Source of the DNA: Didemnitutus sp047777955
GTDB taxonomy: Bacteria; Verrucomicrobiota; Verrucomicrobiia; Opitutales; Opitutaceae
NCBI RefSeq assembly: GCF_047777955.1
Contig: NZ_CP180537.1
Coordinates: forward strand, 248,001-312,000
DNA: 64,000 nt
Direction: 5' to 3'
The position numbers were made by a program, and so were the translations under genes. Position 1 is the stretch's first letter, and every line of letters begins with the position of its first letter. Positions 16,012 through 25,088 of the stretch are shown piece by piece. The notes beneath the pieces were generated by a model. The model was given only the letters and a program-made list of their open reading frames with translations. It did no database searches and was not told the DNA's origin.

Positions 16012-16605
16012 AGGTGCGGCGGCCGCCGAGGACGAAGCCCTGCGCGGCCAGCAGGGCGTCCGGCGGGGTCAGGCGCCGCGCCGGCAGGCGGGTCGCCACG
16101 CGGAAGAACGCATACATCAGCGCATGCACGGCGCGGGCCCGCTGGCGCGCCCAGCCGTGCGGCGGCACGGCGAAGTCCGAGATCACCCAGGTCGCGTCCG
16201 GCGTCGCGGCGCCGGCCAGGCCCGCGACCACGGCGTCGAGCTGCGGCCGGGCGAAGCAGTCGAGGAAGAAGTGCGTCGCCACGGCGTCGAACGCCCCGCC
16301 GGCGGCGTCCACTCGGGCAGGCGCGCGTGGACGAACTCGACGCGCGACAGGTCGAGGCGGGCGCGCCGCGCGCCGCGCTCGGCGGCGCGCAGCATGCGCG
16401 CGCTGGCGTCGACGCAGACGACGCGGAGCGCACGGTGGCGCGGGAGCAGTTCGTGCAGGAAGCGCCCGTGGCCCACGCCGGCGACGAGCAGGCGCTCGCG
16501 CCCGGCGAACCGGGGCAGCCACGCCGTGCGGCAGCGCTGCAGCAGCCGGCCGGCGACGACGCGCTCCATCCAGCCGTAGTGCGGCGCGAGGAGATCGAAG
16601 CTCAC
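15959..16605 (-). pseudogene. Class I SAM methyltransferase, one apparent 1-nt deletion
   Basis: A GTG at 16605, overlapping the stop of the upstream gene as GTGA, opens SFDLLAPHYGWMERVVAGRL and the SAM-binding strand LLVAGVGHGRFLHELL with the acidic VVCVDASARMLRAAE. After HARLPEW the protein continues in the next frame (GAFDAVATHFFLDCF...WVISDFAVPPHGW...). One extra C in the CCCC run at 16294-16297 gives an intact 215-residue methyltransferase. It is the last of three genes joined by overlapping stop/start codons. The shift is probably a sequence error. Confidence 0.82.
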
Positions 16606-16961
16606 GCCAGGCTCCACCACGCCCCGGCGCCGAGCGCGCCGGCGGCGTAGGCGATGACGTCGCGCCAGTCGCCCGTCGCGTGGTGAAACACGTGCGGCGC
16701 GATCACCTCGGCGGCGATCGACCACGCCGCCAGGTGCAGCGCGATCTCGCGCCAGTGCGGCCGCGCGTCGTGCGCGCGGAGGCCGAGCCGGCGCTGCAGC
16801 CACAGCGCGACCGGCAGCGCCGCCGGGATCAGCAGGGTGTCGGTGAACTGGTCGTGCCAGAACCCGTGCGCGACGTGCGCGCGCAGCCACCAGCGGCCGA
16901 AGGCGTAGGCCGCCACCGCCGCCACGCACAGCGGATCGAGCGCGTAGCGGAAACTTTTCAA
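16602..16961 (-). CDS. Small membrane protein coupled to the methyltransferase
   Basis: 119 residues from a TTG at 16961 that overlaps the stop of a 29-codon ORF (TTGA); its own stop overlaps the methyltransferase GTG (GTGA). Three or four hydrophobic segments are visible: ALDPLCVAAVAAYAFG, TDTLLIPAALPVALWL, IALHLAAWSIAAEVIAP and VIAYAAGALGAGAWWSLA. No named family is recognised. The tight coupling on both sides argues that it is translated and works with the methyltransferase. Residues upstream of the TTG in the same frame are compositionally non-coding. Confidence 0.65.
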   Translation of the reverse strand: MKSFRYALDPLCVAAVAAYAFGRWWLRAHVAHGFWHDQFTDTLLIPAALPVALWLQRRLGLRAHDARPHWREIALHLAAWSIAAEVIAPHVFHHATGDWRDVIAYAAGALGAGAWWSLA

Positions 16962-17047
16962 AGCAGGCCGGCGATCAGCAGGCCCGAACCGACCGCGAGC
17001 GCGACGCGGACAAAGAAGTTGGCGCGAGGAGAGAGCGTGGAGAACAT
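16958..17047 (-). CDS. Possible 29-residue single-helix membrane protein
   Basis: ATG at 17047, stop TGA at 16960-16958. The product begins MFSTLSPRANFFVRV and ends in the hydrophobic run ALAVGSGLLIAGLL, a plausible single transmembrane helix after a short basic N-terminus. Its TGA overlaps the TTG start of the next gene (TTGA), the same coupling used again at the next junction. No clear Shine-Dalgarno sequence precedes it, so it may be a coupling leader rather than a functional peptide. Confidence 0.45.
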   Translation of the reverse strand: MFSTLSPRANFFVRVALAVGSGLLIAGLL

Positions 17048-17144
17048 GCGGGCAGGAAAACCCGATTGCCCGGCGCGGCAAACCACGAAATCGCGCCGCG
17101 TGCGTCACGAGCGCGGCTGATGGAGCCGAGAAGCAGGGCGCGTT

Positions 17145-17789
17145 TCAGGCCGCCGCCGGGAGGCAAAGCAGGTAGAGCCACATCGGCGTGCCGTCGGGCT
17201 GCTTTTGCACGGCGCCGGAAAGCGTCTCCAGGCCCGCGGCCGCGACCTCGGCCCGCCACCAGTCGACCGGCTTGACGGTGAGGTGCAGCGGGGCGCCGAG
17301 GACCTTGGGCCCGAAGGCGTCGGGGAAAAGCGCGATGCCGAGGAACACGCAACGCGTGGCGGCGGCGCGGAGGTTGCGCAGCACGGCCGGCACGTGCTCG
17401 GTCGGAATGTGCTCCATGACGTCGGTGCAGACGACGGCGTCGTTGGGCGCCGGGAGCGCGCCCGCGTCCCACATGCAGCCGAGCGTGAGGAAACCGGGCG
17501 TCAGCTTGTCGGCGAACCACGGGTCGAGGCAGTTGGCGGCGATGTCGAAGCCGCGGATGGAGAACTCGTCCGCGTGCTTCTCCAGGATGCGGCGCATGAA
17601 CTTCCCCGAGCCGCAGCCGGCGTCGAGGATCGTGCACACGCCGCGCTCGCGGAAGCGCGCGGCGAGATCGAGGCGCTCGAGGGCGTGGAGGCCGGGGGAG
17701 AACTTCCGGTAGTCCTCGTGCTCCCACATCTGTTCGTATTTCGCCTTTTCGTGTGCGGCGGCGGCGGTGTCGAGGAGTTCGGTGGACAT
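17145..17789 (-). CDS. Class I SAM-dependent methyltransferase
   Basis: 214 residues. The Rossmann core is complete: motif I TILDAGCGSGKFMRRIL, motif II acidic residue in IRGFDIAANCLDPWF, and motif IV DAVVCTDVMEHIP. The C-terminal substrate-side sequences (FLGIALFPDAFG, LHLTVKPVDWW) do not identify the substrate. The N-terminal EQMWEHEDYRKFSPGLHAL resembles methyltransferases that act on glycan or nucleotide-sugar substrates. No operon partner is evident; the gap to the overlapping-gene chain is about 100 nt. Confidence 0.88.
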   Translation of the reverse strand: MSTELLDTAAAAHEKAKYEQMWEHEDYRKFSPGLHALERLDLAARFRERGVCTILDAGCGSGKFMRRILEKHADEFSIRGFDIAANCLDPWFADKLTPGFLTLGCMWDAGALPAPNDAVVCTDVMEHIPTEHVPAVLRNLRAAATRCVFLGIALFPDAFGPKVLGAPLHLTVKPVDWWRAEVAAAGLETLSGAVQKQPDGTPMWLYLLCLPAAA

Positions 17790-17938
17790 CGGGAGGGAAG
17801 GGGAGTGGCGGGTGCGGGCAAAGCCGTTCCCGACGGGCGGGCCGCCCGGGGACGATGCCTAGATATCGGCACAATCCGCCAAAACTTGGGCGGTCGTCGC
17901 GGCGCCCCTCCGTCGCCGCCGATGCGCCGGTTCGCGGC

Positions 17939-18475
17939 TTATCCGTCGACCGGGCGGGCCGCCGGCGCCCAGCGGACGAGCGGTTGTTTCGCGGCCACGT
18001 AGAGCGGGTGCCGCGGATGACCGTCCTGCGTGGTGCCGAGGCACCACAGCTCGCGGCCGGCGAAGAGCCGCGCGACCGCCTCGGCGCGGGCCTGGTGGAC
18101 GCCGCTCACGCCCCAGGCGGCGACGATCTTCTCGCAGCGCTCGGCGGCGGCGAGCAGCGCGGCGTCGTTTTCCGGCCCGACCGGGTCGGGGTCCTGCATC
18201 ATCTCCTCCGGATAGGGCGTGCGCAGGCCGAAGAGGTTGGCCATCCAGAAGCCGTCGAAGCCCTCGCGCTTCGAGAAGGCGGCGATGCGCGTCAGGGTCG
18301 GGTCGAGCTGCGACTCGTCGGCCGTGGAGGGATTGAGGCCGATCCAGAGGATGAGCCGGTCGCCGAAGAGCGGATTCCAGCGGTGCACGAGCGAGTAGCG
18401 GTGCCGGCGGTCGGGCGAGAAATGGCAGGCGTTGTCCAAGGCGCCGAGCGAAGCGGGCCGCGCGCGGTGCGGCAA
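17939..18475 (-). CDS. DUF1643 domain protein
   Basis: 178 residues from a TTG at 18475; a later in-frame TTG about 12 codons on is also possible. The conserved family core is RYSLVHRWNP, LILWIGLNPSTADESQLDPT, FDGFWMANLFGLRTP and the C-terminal LWCLGTTQDGHPRHPLYV. The fold is thought to resemble uracil-DNA-glycosylase-like proteins, but no activity is proven. The end of the DUF4202 gene is 10 nt upstream, so the two are probably co-transcribed. Confidence 0.82.
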   Translation of the reverse strand: MPHRARPASLGALDNACHFSPDRRHRYSLVHRWNPLFGDRLILWIGLNPSTADESQLDPTLTRIAAFSKREGFDGFWMANLFGLRTPYPEEMMQDPDPVGPENDAALLAAAERCEKIVAAWGVSGVHQARAEAVARLFAGRELWCLGTTQDGHPRHPLYVAAKQPLVRWAPAARPVDG

Positions 18476-18484
18476 GCGCGTGCG

Positions 18485-19068
18485 TCAGGCGCCCGCGACC
18501 GCCTCGCGCACGAGCGCGGCGATGCCGGCGGGCAACGGGAGGGCGAGGGCGAGCGCGTGGGCGCGCGGGCTCATCTTTTTCCAGGTCTTGCGCAGGATCT
18601 CGATGAACTTCTCGCGTGGGTAGTCGGCGTGCTGCGCGGCGAAGTCGCCGATCTCGTTCTCGAGGAAGACGAGGCAGGCGGCGTCCTCGAGCGCCTGCGT
18701 GCCGGGGTTGGTCTTCAGCGCCGTCTTCGAGACCCACGTGTAGACCTCGTCGGCCTCGCTCGCGGCGACGCCCGCCTGGAGGAGCAACTCCTCGCCCGGG
18801 CGGCCTGCTTCACGTAGAGCGACTGGCGCCACTTGAGGTAGCCGACCTTGCCGTCGGGGAACGTCGCGCGCGGCACGCTCCAGCGCTCGAGGTGCTGGCA
18901 GCGCGCGGCGAGCCGCAGGAGCGGCGAGGCCTCGGGCGCGACGCGCGCGACCCAGGCCTCCATCCGCTCGGCGTAGACGAGCTCGGCGGCGCGGCCGTCG
19001 GGGGCTTTCTTCGGATCGGCGGCGTGGGCGGCGTCGATGAGCGGGCGGGCGGCGGCGTAGGCGTCCAT
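18485..19068 (-). pseudogene. DUF4202 protein, one apparent 1-nt deletion
   Basis: From the ATG at 19068 (MDAYAAARPLIDAAHAADPK) the frame carries CQHLERWSVPRATFPDGKVG and YLKWRQSLYVKQAA. The remainder, GEELLLQAGVAASEADEVYTW...DAACLVFLENEIGDFA...WKKMSP, is in the next frame. Adding one base in the run around 18796-18802 gives 194 residues, the family length. DUF4202 proteins are HD-like: the H-L-E-R-W and D-A-A-C-L-V-F-L-E motifs are the conserved blocks. Function unknown. Likely a sequence error. Confidence 0.8.
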
Positions 19069-19302
19069 GGACCAAGCGAGGCGGCCGGGCGAGGGAAGGG
19101 CAAGCGAGGGCTGCGTCACCGTTCCGCGCGAGCCGCGGCGCCGGCGTGGCCCCTTTGGCCGCGAAAGCACGCTTGGGAGAACAGACGCGACGGCATCGGG
19201 CCAGACGCCCGCCGCAAACCACCCCGCAATCCCACTGCTTCGCGTCGGGCGTTTTTCCGTAAGCGCAGAGGCGAGGCATCTCACCCCCAACGGAGACCGA
19301 CC

Positions 19303-20349
19303 ATGCCCTACACTGGCCTACTCGTGCGCGACTCCCTGCAAGATCAGGGAATCGTTCCCTCGCCCGGCTATCCCTACACCTCGCCGGACATCATCTGTGT
19401 TCAACAGAACACCTACGCCAACCCCGCCGCCGTTTTCGGCACCACGCAAAGCTACGCGTCGGATCCGAACCAGGCGGTGGTGGCCCAGCAAAACAACAAC
19501 TTCTACGTCCGCGCCAGGAACCTCGGCACCGCCGCGCAAGGCGGCGCCATGTATGTTTACTGGAGCAAGGCCTCGCTGCTGCTGACCCCGAACCTCTGGT
19601 TCAACCAGCCGATGACGGCGCTGCTCAACAAGCAGCCGCAGAACTACGTCATGTTGCCCAGCGTGCCGGCGGGGCAGATCGCGGTCGGCGCGATCCCGTT
19701 CAACTGGACGCCGCCCACGATCTCGGCCAACGACCACTTCTGCCTGATCGGCGCGGTCAACACCGTGCCGCCCTACAACTGGCCGCCGGCGCAGGCGCCG
19801 ACGTTCAGCTCCTCCGACCAGTTCGTCCTGTGGGTGCGCAACAACCAGAACATCTGCTGGCGCAACCTCAGCCTCGTCACCAATCCCAGCGCGCCCCAGT
19901 GGGACCGGCTCGACTCGTTCGCGAATCCGTGGCCCACGCCCATGCCGATGCTGGTCGGCGTCCAGTGCCAGAACATCCCCGTCGGCACGACGGTGCAGAT
20001 CCTCTGCACGGCGCTGGGCATCAACACCGCGGTGGTCACGACCACGCCGAACCAGACGATCTACTCCAGCGGCGTCACCTGTCCCTCCGGCTTCAACGGC
20101 CAGGTCGAGACGATGGCCCGCCTCCAGGGCGGCTCGTGGCCCACCGGCGCGATGCTGACGACCACCGTCTACGTCGGCATGCAGGCGAGTTCGCCGGCGG
20201 CGCATCTCGCGCACCGCTTCGGCGAGTTCGAGCAGCATCCCTCCGTCGTGGCCACCAAGCAGCTGGTGCGCAAAGCCACCGGCGCTTCGGTCAACGGCGT
20301 CCTCGTCGCCATCGGCAACACCGCCACCGCGTATCAACCCACCGCCTGA
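19303..20349 (+). CDS. Unfamiliar beta-rich protein, first gene of a two-gene cassette
   Basis: 348 residues from the ATG at 19303, with GGAG 9 nt upstream. There is no signal peptide or membrane segment. It starts MPYTGLLVRDSLQDQG and ends with a 40-residue helical tail. The central stretch NNFYVRARNLGTAAQGGAMY followed by VYWSK has the pattern of an Ig-like/CARDB-type beta domain (N-x-x-Y-V-R-x-R-N-x-G), and a related strand set recurs at about residues 210-300 (PVGTTVQILCTALG, TTTVYVGMQA). I recognise no named family. Only 9 nt separate it from the LamG gene, so they are one operon. Lack of a signal suggests export by a dedicated system or lysis, but this is inference. Confidence 0.65.
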   Translation: MPYTGLLVRDSLQDQGIVPSPGYPYTSPDIICVQQNTYANPAAVFGTTQSYASDPNQAVVAQQNNNFYVRARNLGTAAQGGAMYVYWSKASLLLTPNLWFNQPMTALLNKQPQNYVMLPSVPAGQIAVGAIPFNWTPPTISANDHFCLIGAVNTVPPYNWPPAQAPTFSSSDQFVLWVRNNQNICWRNLSLVTNPSAPQWDRLDSFANPWPTPMPMLVGVQCQNIPVGTTVQILCTALGINTAVVTTTPNQTIYSSGVTCPSGFNGQVETMARLQGGSWPTGAMLTTTVYVGMQASSPAAHLAHRFGEFEQHPSVVATKQLVRKATGASVNGVLVAIGNTATAYQPTA

Positions 20350-20358
20350 TCGTTTCCC

Positions 20359-22479
20359 ATGAGCACTCCCTTTGCCTCACTCGAAACCAGTTTCTTCGTC
20401 AACGGCAGCGCGCAAACCGCGCCGCAATTCTCCATCAAGCTCAACGGCAGCGTGCCCTTCACCGTCACCGCCTGGGTGAACGCCCAGTCCATCCAGGACC
20501 CGGCCGACATCCTCGCCAAGGACGGCGTGTTTCGCTTCGGCGTCCAGGGCACCCAGCTCTACGTCGAACTCAACGGCTTCCCGGCCCTCTGGTCCGACGG
20601 CGTCACCAATCCCGTGACGCAGGACGCCTGGCATTACGTCGCCTGCGTCTACACCGGCACGCAGCTGCAGCTCTACATCGACGGCGTCCTCGATTGCGCG
20701 GCCGGCGTGACCGGCCAGGGCGCGGACAACCCGAACCCGTTCGTCATCGCGAACAACCTGCAGGGCCGCCTGAACAGCGTGCGCGTCTACGCCAGCGCGC
20801 TGCCGGCGGGCCTCCTGCTCGAGGCGATGTTCCAGCCCGACCCCGCGCAGAGCTACGTCGCGAACTTCGACTTCACCCTCAACCCGCCCGCGGACACCTC
20901 CGGCAACAACCTCCCGCTCGTGCTCAGCGGCACGACGAACGTCAACGCCGTCGCCCCCGCCGTCGCGCTCGGCGCCAGCGCCTACTGCCAGCCGATCCGC
21001 GATCCCGGCGTGAATCCCGGCGGCGCCGGCAACGATCCCTACACCATCCAGGCGTGGATCTGGATCGCGAACCCGACGGCGAGCCTCACCGCCGACGGCC
21101 TCGTGCCCGCCGCCCAGGCCGTGTTCGTCAACCAGCTCATCGATGCGCCGGTGGGCGTCGCGCTGTTCCTCGTCTACGACAGCACCGCGAACCTCTACCG
21201 GCTGGCGTCGTTGCGCGGCAACGTCGACAGCCCGGGCAGCACCCTCGTCTCGCAGGGCACGCTGCCCTTCGGCCAGTGGGTGAACGTCGCGACGACCTAC
21301 GATCCCACCACGACCACGCTGTCGCTCTACCTCAACGGCGCGCTCGATTCGTCGAGCCCCGCGTTCCCCGCCATCACGGCGCTGGCTGCGCCGAATGTGC
21401 TCATCGGCGGCGCGGCGGTGTCGACGCAGCCCTCCACGGTCTGGACGCTGCAAGGCTTCATCCAGACCGTCGACGTGTGGAACGTCAGCCTCAGCGCGGC
21501 CCAGATCCAGCAATGGCTCGCCGCGTATCCCATCCAGGAAACCGGCCTCACCGCGCATTACGACTTCACCAGCCAGCTCACGCGCAACGAGCTCAACGGC
21601 AATCTCGTCGGCCTCGCCGACCGCGCGAGCGTGCACGCGCAGACCGGCGCGGCCGGGACGTCGGCCGCCGCCACCGCGCGCAAATCGCGCCGCGAACCCG
21701 AGAAGCCGCACTACCGGCAACTCGCGCCCGAGGTGATGCAGCGCCTGCGCGACGGCATATCGTTCGCCGACGCGCCGCAGCTGGACAGGCTGCTCGACGA
21801 GGCGGCGCGCAAGGAGCTCGCGCAGAACCTGCACCTGTTCGTGCCCGCGGCGCACGTCGAGCGTTTCCGCGCCAAGCTGGCCGGGGAATGGGCCCGCGTC
21901 CGCCACCTCATGAAGGAGCGGCCGCAGGAGCTGCGCTTCGTCATCACTCACCACAAGATCGACGGCGAACACATCCTCATTCACCACACGCCGGTCCGCT
22001 CCACGGTGGTCTTCCGCGCGCCGGTCGAGTCGTTGGACGACTGCACCATGTGGCGCATCCGCGTGATCTGGACGATCCTGATGGGCCTGTTGTCGGTGTT
22101 CGGCGTGACCGCGGCGCTGACCAACCGCGCGCTGCAGTTCATCCAGCAGCGGATCCTGGGCAACGCGGCCCTGATGCGGGCGATCGGCAACATTCCGGCT
22201 TCGGTGACGGCCACCGGGCTCTACGTGATCATCAAGGCGCTCTACGATTTCGGCGTGCTCTGGCCGCTGATCAAGATCGTGCTGACCTCGATGGGCTGGT
22301 GGGCGCTCACCAAGCTGCTCGTGAAGATCCTGGTGAAGTTCTTCGGCGCCGCGCTCGCGGTGGCCGAGACGATCGCCTCGCTCATCGTGGCGGTGGCCCA
22401 GCTCATCTACGTGCTCACGCAGCAGCCGGCGCAATGTCCGCTCATCCCGAGCGGCGCCGGAGCCTCGACGCCCGCCTGA
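20359..22479 (+). CDS. Double-LamG protein with C-terminal hydrophobic helices
   Basis: 706 residues, no signal peptide. Two concanavalin/LamG-type domains occupy about 25-175 (FTVTAWVNAQ, WHYVACVYTGTQLQLYIDGV) and 222-395 (YTIQAWIWIA, WVNVATTYD, LSLYLNGALDSSS, VDVWNVSLSAAQIQQWL). A basic linker begins near 440, then a roughly 110-residue mixed domain with HHKIDGEHILIHHTPVR. From about 559 to the end are several long, almost uncharged helices (VIWTILMGLLSVFGVTAALT ... AVAETIASLIVAVAQLIYVL). The layout of lectin-like head plus hydrophobic helical tail suggests binding followed by membrane insertion. Function unproven. Confidence 0.68.
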   Translation: MSTPFASLETSFFVNGSAQTAPQFSIKLNGSVPFTVTAWVNAQSIQDPADILAKDGVFRFGVQGTQLYVELNGFPALWSDGVTNPVTQDAWHYVACVYTGTQLQLYIDGVLDCAAGVTGQGADNPNPFVIANNLQGRLNSVRVYASALPAGLLLEAMFQPDPAQSYVANFDFTLNPPADTSGNNLPLVLSGTTNVNAVAPAVALGASAYCQPIRDPGVNPGGAGNDPYTIQAWIWIANPTASLTADGLVPAAQAVFVNQLIDAPVGVALFLVYDSTANLYRLASLRGNVDSPGSTLVSQGTLPFGQWVNVATTYDPTTTTLSLYLNGALDSSSPAFPAITALAAPNVLIGGAAVSTQPSTVWTLQGFIQTVDVWNVSLSAAQIQQWLAAYPIQETGLTAHYDFTSQLTRNELNGNLVGLADRASVHAQTGAAGTSAAATARKSRREPEKPHYRQLAPEVMQRLRDGISFADAPQLDRLLDEAARKELAQNLHLFVPAAHVERFRAKLAGEWARVRHLMKERPQELRFVITHHKIDGEHILIHHTPVRSTVVFRAPVESLDDCTMWRIRVIWTILMGLLSVFGVTAALTNRALQFIQQRILGNAALMRAIGNIPASVTATGLYVIIKALYDFGVLWPLIKIVLTSMGWWALTKLLVKILVKFFGAALAVAETIASLIVAVAQLIYVLTQQPAQCPLIPSGAGASTPA

Positions 22480-22599
22480 GCGGCCGCGTGCCGGAGCGTG
22501 CCCGACCCGGTGCGGTCGGGCTCGCTTCCGCCCGGCGGGAGCGCCATCCCGCGCAAGCGGCTTGCCGGCGCGCGCAAGGTAGGCTCCCTTGCGCGTCGC

Positions 22600-23844
22600 A
22601 TGGACGACGCCACGCCGGTCGATCTTGGGGCTCAGCTCGATGCGATTTATCGCGCCGAGGCGGGGCGCGTGTTGGCGACGCTCATCGGCTTGCTCGGCAA
22701 CTTCGACGTGGCGGAAGACGCGATGCACGACGCGTTTCGTGCGGCCGCGGAGCGCTGGCCGAAGGAAGGAATCCCGCGCCATCCGCGCGCCTGGCTGGTT
22801 TCCACGGCGCGGTTCAAGGCCATCGATGGGTTCCGTCGGCAGGCGAAACTGGAGGCGGCGCAGGCGCGCGTGGCGGAGACGTTGCACGGCGCGCCGGCGT
22901 TGCCGGAAAACGACGGCGACGTGCCGGACGAGCGGTTGCGGCTGATCTTCACCTGCTGCCATCCGGCGCTGCCGGCGGAGTCGCGCGCGGCGCTGACCCT
23001 GCGCGAGCTGTGCGGCCTGACGACCGAGGAGATCGCCCACGCGTTTCTCACCACCGCGCCGACGATCGCGCAGCGCATCGTGCGCGCGAAGGCGAAGATC
23101 CGCGAGGAGCGCATCCCCTATCAAACGCCGTCGGCGGAGGAGCTGCCGGAGCGCCTGGGCGCGGTGCTGGCGGTGGTTTATCTGCTCTTCAATGAAGGTT
23201 ACGCGTCGTCGTCGGGGCCGACGTTGGTGCGCGCCGATCTCTCCGCAGAGGCGATCCGACTCGGGCGCATGCTGCTCGAGCGGCTGCCCGAGCCGGAGGT
23301 GATGGGCCTGCTCGCGCTCATGCTGCTGCAGGAGTCGCGGCGGGCGGCGCGCGTGGATGCCGCGGGCGAACTGGTGCTCCTGGAGGACCAGGATCGGACG
23401 CAGTGGGACCGGGAGGCGATCCGCGAGGGCACCGGCTTGGTCGAGCGCGCGCTGGCCACGCGGCGTTTCGGCGCCTACACGCTGCAGGCGGCGATCGCGG
23501 CGGTGCATGCGGAGGCACGCTCGGCGGCTGACACGGACTGGGCGCAGATTTGCGCGCTCTACGCGGCGTTGCTCGAGGTGCAGCCTTCGCCGGTCGTCGA
23601 ACTCAATCGCGCGGTGGCGATCGCGATGCGGAGCGGTCCGGCCGCCGGGCTGGCGGTGATCGATGCGCTGCTCGCGCGGGGCGAGTTGGCGAATTACCAT
23701 TGGGCGCACGTCGCCCGCGCGGATCTGTGCCGGCGGCTCGGACGGAGCGAGGGGGCGCGGGAGAGCTATGAAAAGGCGCTGGGTTTGGCGCCGGGGGAGG
23801 CGGAGCGACGGTTTCTGGCGCGAAGGCTGCGCGAACTCGGATGA
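22600..23844 (+). CDS. ECF RNA polymerase sigma factor with C-terminal DUF6596 domain
   Basis: 414 residues from the ATG at 22600. Sigma region 2 spans about 18-90 (LDAIYRAEAGRVLATLIGLL, VAEDAMHDAFRAAAERWP, HPRAWLVSTARFKAIDGFRR). Region 4 spans about 130-180 (LTLRELCGLTTEEIAHAFLT). The DUF6596 extension follows (AVVYLLFNEGYASSSG ...) with TPR-like helices near the end (SEGARESYEKALGLAPGE). This architecture defines an ECF class that usually lacks a classical anti-sigma and is encoded next to a YCII/DGPF protein; one starts 94 nt downstream. Confidence 0.9.
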   Translation: MDDATPVDLGAQLDAIYRAEAGRVLATLIGLLGNFDVAEDAMHDAFRAAAERWPKEGIPRHPRAWLVSTARFKAIDGFRRQAKLEAAQARVAETLHGAPALPENDGDVPDERLRLIFTCCHPALPAESRAALTLRELCGLTTEEIAHAFLTTAPTIAQRIVRAKAKIREERIPYQTPSAEELPERLGAVLAVVYLLFNEGYASSSGPTLVRADLSAEAIRLGRMLLERLPEPEVMGLLALMLLQESRRAARVDAAGELVLLEDQDRTQWDREAIREGTGLVERALATRRFGAYTLQAAIAAVHAEARSAADTDWAQICALYAALLEVQPSPVVELNRAVAIAMRSGPAAGLAVIDALLARGELANYHWAHVARADLCRRLGRSEGARESYEKALGLAPGEAERRFLARRLRELG

Positions 23845-23938
23845 AATTTTTCCGCTCCGCTGTCGAATGGTGCGCCGCCCAATCGACTAGTTACGGAAAC
23901 GCGGCCAATTCCGGACGCTTTTCTCATCTACCATCCCC

Positions 23939-24328
23939 ATGAAATACATCTGCCTCGGTTACGCTGACCCCAAGATTTTCGGCGCGCTCTCGGAAAAGGA
24001 GCTGCACGCCGGCATGGACCGCTGCTTCGCCTACGACGACGAGCTGCGTGCGAAAGGCCATTTCGCCGGCGGCCACGGCCTGCAGCCGCCTGAGACCGCG
24101 ATGACGCTGCGCTCCGTCAACGGGCGCGTGGTGGTGACGGACGGACCGTTCACCGAGACCAAGGAATACCTCGGCGGCATCCTGATCCTCGAGGCGCGCG
24201 ACCTGAACCACGCGGTCGAGCTCATCTCCAAGCACCCCGGCGTCGGTTTCGGCCCGTGGGAGATCCGCCCGGCGGCCGATCTCGACGAGATGATCCGGCA
24301 AAGCGAGAAGCGCCGCGGCAAGGCGTAG
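23939..24328 (+). CDS. YCII-related (DGPF) protein
   Basis: 129 residues starting MKYICLGYADP. The YciI-like dimeric alpha/beta fold shows in AYDDELRAKGHFAGGHGLQP and in VTDGPFTETKEYLGGILILE, the D-G-P-F block that names the family, followed by ARDLNHAVELISKHPGVGFG. The gene follows the DUF6596-type sigma factor on the same strand, the standard pairing for this group. The YCII protein is thought to modulate or be controlled by that sigma factor; mechanism is not shown here. Confidence 0.9.
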   Translation: MKYICLGYADPKIFGALSEKELHAGMDRCFAYDDELRAKGHFAGGHGLQPPETAMTLRSVNGRVVVTDGPFTETKEYLGGILILEARDLNHAVELISKHPGVGFGPWEIRPAADLDEMIRQSEKRRGKA

Positions 24329-24434
24329 ACGGCCCGCCGGCATCCCCGTCGCTGCCGCCGCGCGCCGGCAGCGGCCGGGGCCGCCGGCAATACCGGCTCG
24401 CGTGGCGCGGCGCGGCGGGCACACTGCGCCGCCG

Positions 24435-25088
24435 ATGACCGAGGACGAAGCCGAGGCGATGCAGGCGCGCAGCGATTTGCTGAACGATCGCGTCCAGGCT
24501 CGGCTCGCGCGCGAGGGAGCGGAGAACTACCCGCGCATCTTGCAGGAGGAGATCGAGCGGCTCAACCGCGAGCATCCCGCGCCCCCGCCCACGCCGGAGC
24601 AGCGGGCGGAGCGGGCCGCATGGCTGGAGGCCTTCAATCGCGGAGCTGGTGAGGCGCGCGCCGCTCCCGACCCGGAGGAGGGAGAACCCGGCCACGGGCA
24701 CCCGGTCGCGGAGCGCGCCCAGGAACTCTTTTATCGCTGGCAGGAGGAGGCCGACACCGAGGGCTGGGTGCCGGAGACGGCGGTGTCGGAGCACCCGGTG
24801 CGGGAGCTGCTCGGCGCGATGGGGAAGGCCCACGTGAAGCTCGCAGCCTGGCTGAACGACCGCGAGTGGCCGCCGAAGCGGGATTTCTGCGCCATCACCA
24901 TCGTGCGGCTGAAAAAGGTCCGCGAGTATCTCGACGACGCCCTCCGGGCGCTGGAGTCCTGCGAGGAGGAGGCGCTGCTCCGTCCGGCCCAGGCCGGACC
25001 GATGGTGGCCGAGGTTCTCGGCCTCGCGCGCGACGTGGACGAACTCATCGCGGAGCTGCGCAGGCGGCGGGAGCGCGGGACGGATTGA
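24435..25088 (+). CDS. Hypothetical charged helical protein
   Basis: 217 residues from the ATG at 24435; the 11 residues before it in the same frame look non-coding. No signal peptide or membrane segment. The N-terminal half is acidic, Arg/Glu-rich helix (QARLAREGAENYPRILQEEI). The C-terminal half contains HVKLAAWLNDREWPPKRDFC and VRLKKVREYLDDALRALESC, giving a predicted all-helical fold. No family is recognised. It may follow the YCII gene on the same transcript (106-nt gap). Confidence 0.6.
   Translation: MTEDEAEAMQARSDLLNDRVQARLAREGAENYPRILQEEIERLNREHPAPPPTPEQRAERAAWLEAFNRGAGEARAAPDPEEGEPGHGHPVAERAQELFYRWQEEADTEGWVPETAVSEHPVRELLGAMGKAHVKLAAWLNDREWPPKRDFCAITIVRLKKVREYLDDALRALESCEEEALLRPAQAGPMVAEVLGLARDVDELIAELRRRRERGTD

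Noticed and set aside
15915..16929. Three separate overlapping minus-strand genes
   Set aside because: They are pieces of one methyltransferase and its upstream membrane-protein gene, split by a single-base shift.
20377..23709. Minus-strand frame of about 1110 codons opposite the LamG and sigma-factor genes
   Set aside because: Arg/Ala/Gly-rich shadow with no domain; it spans several unrelated plus-strand genes.
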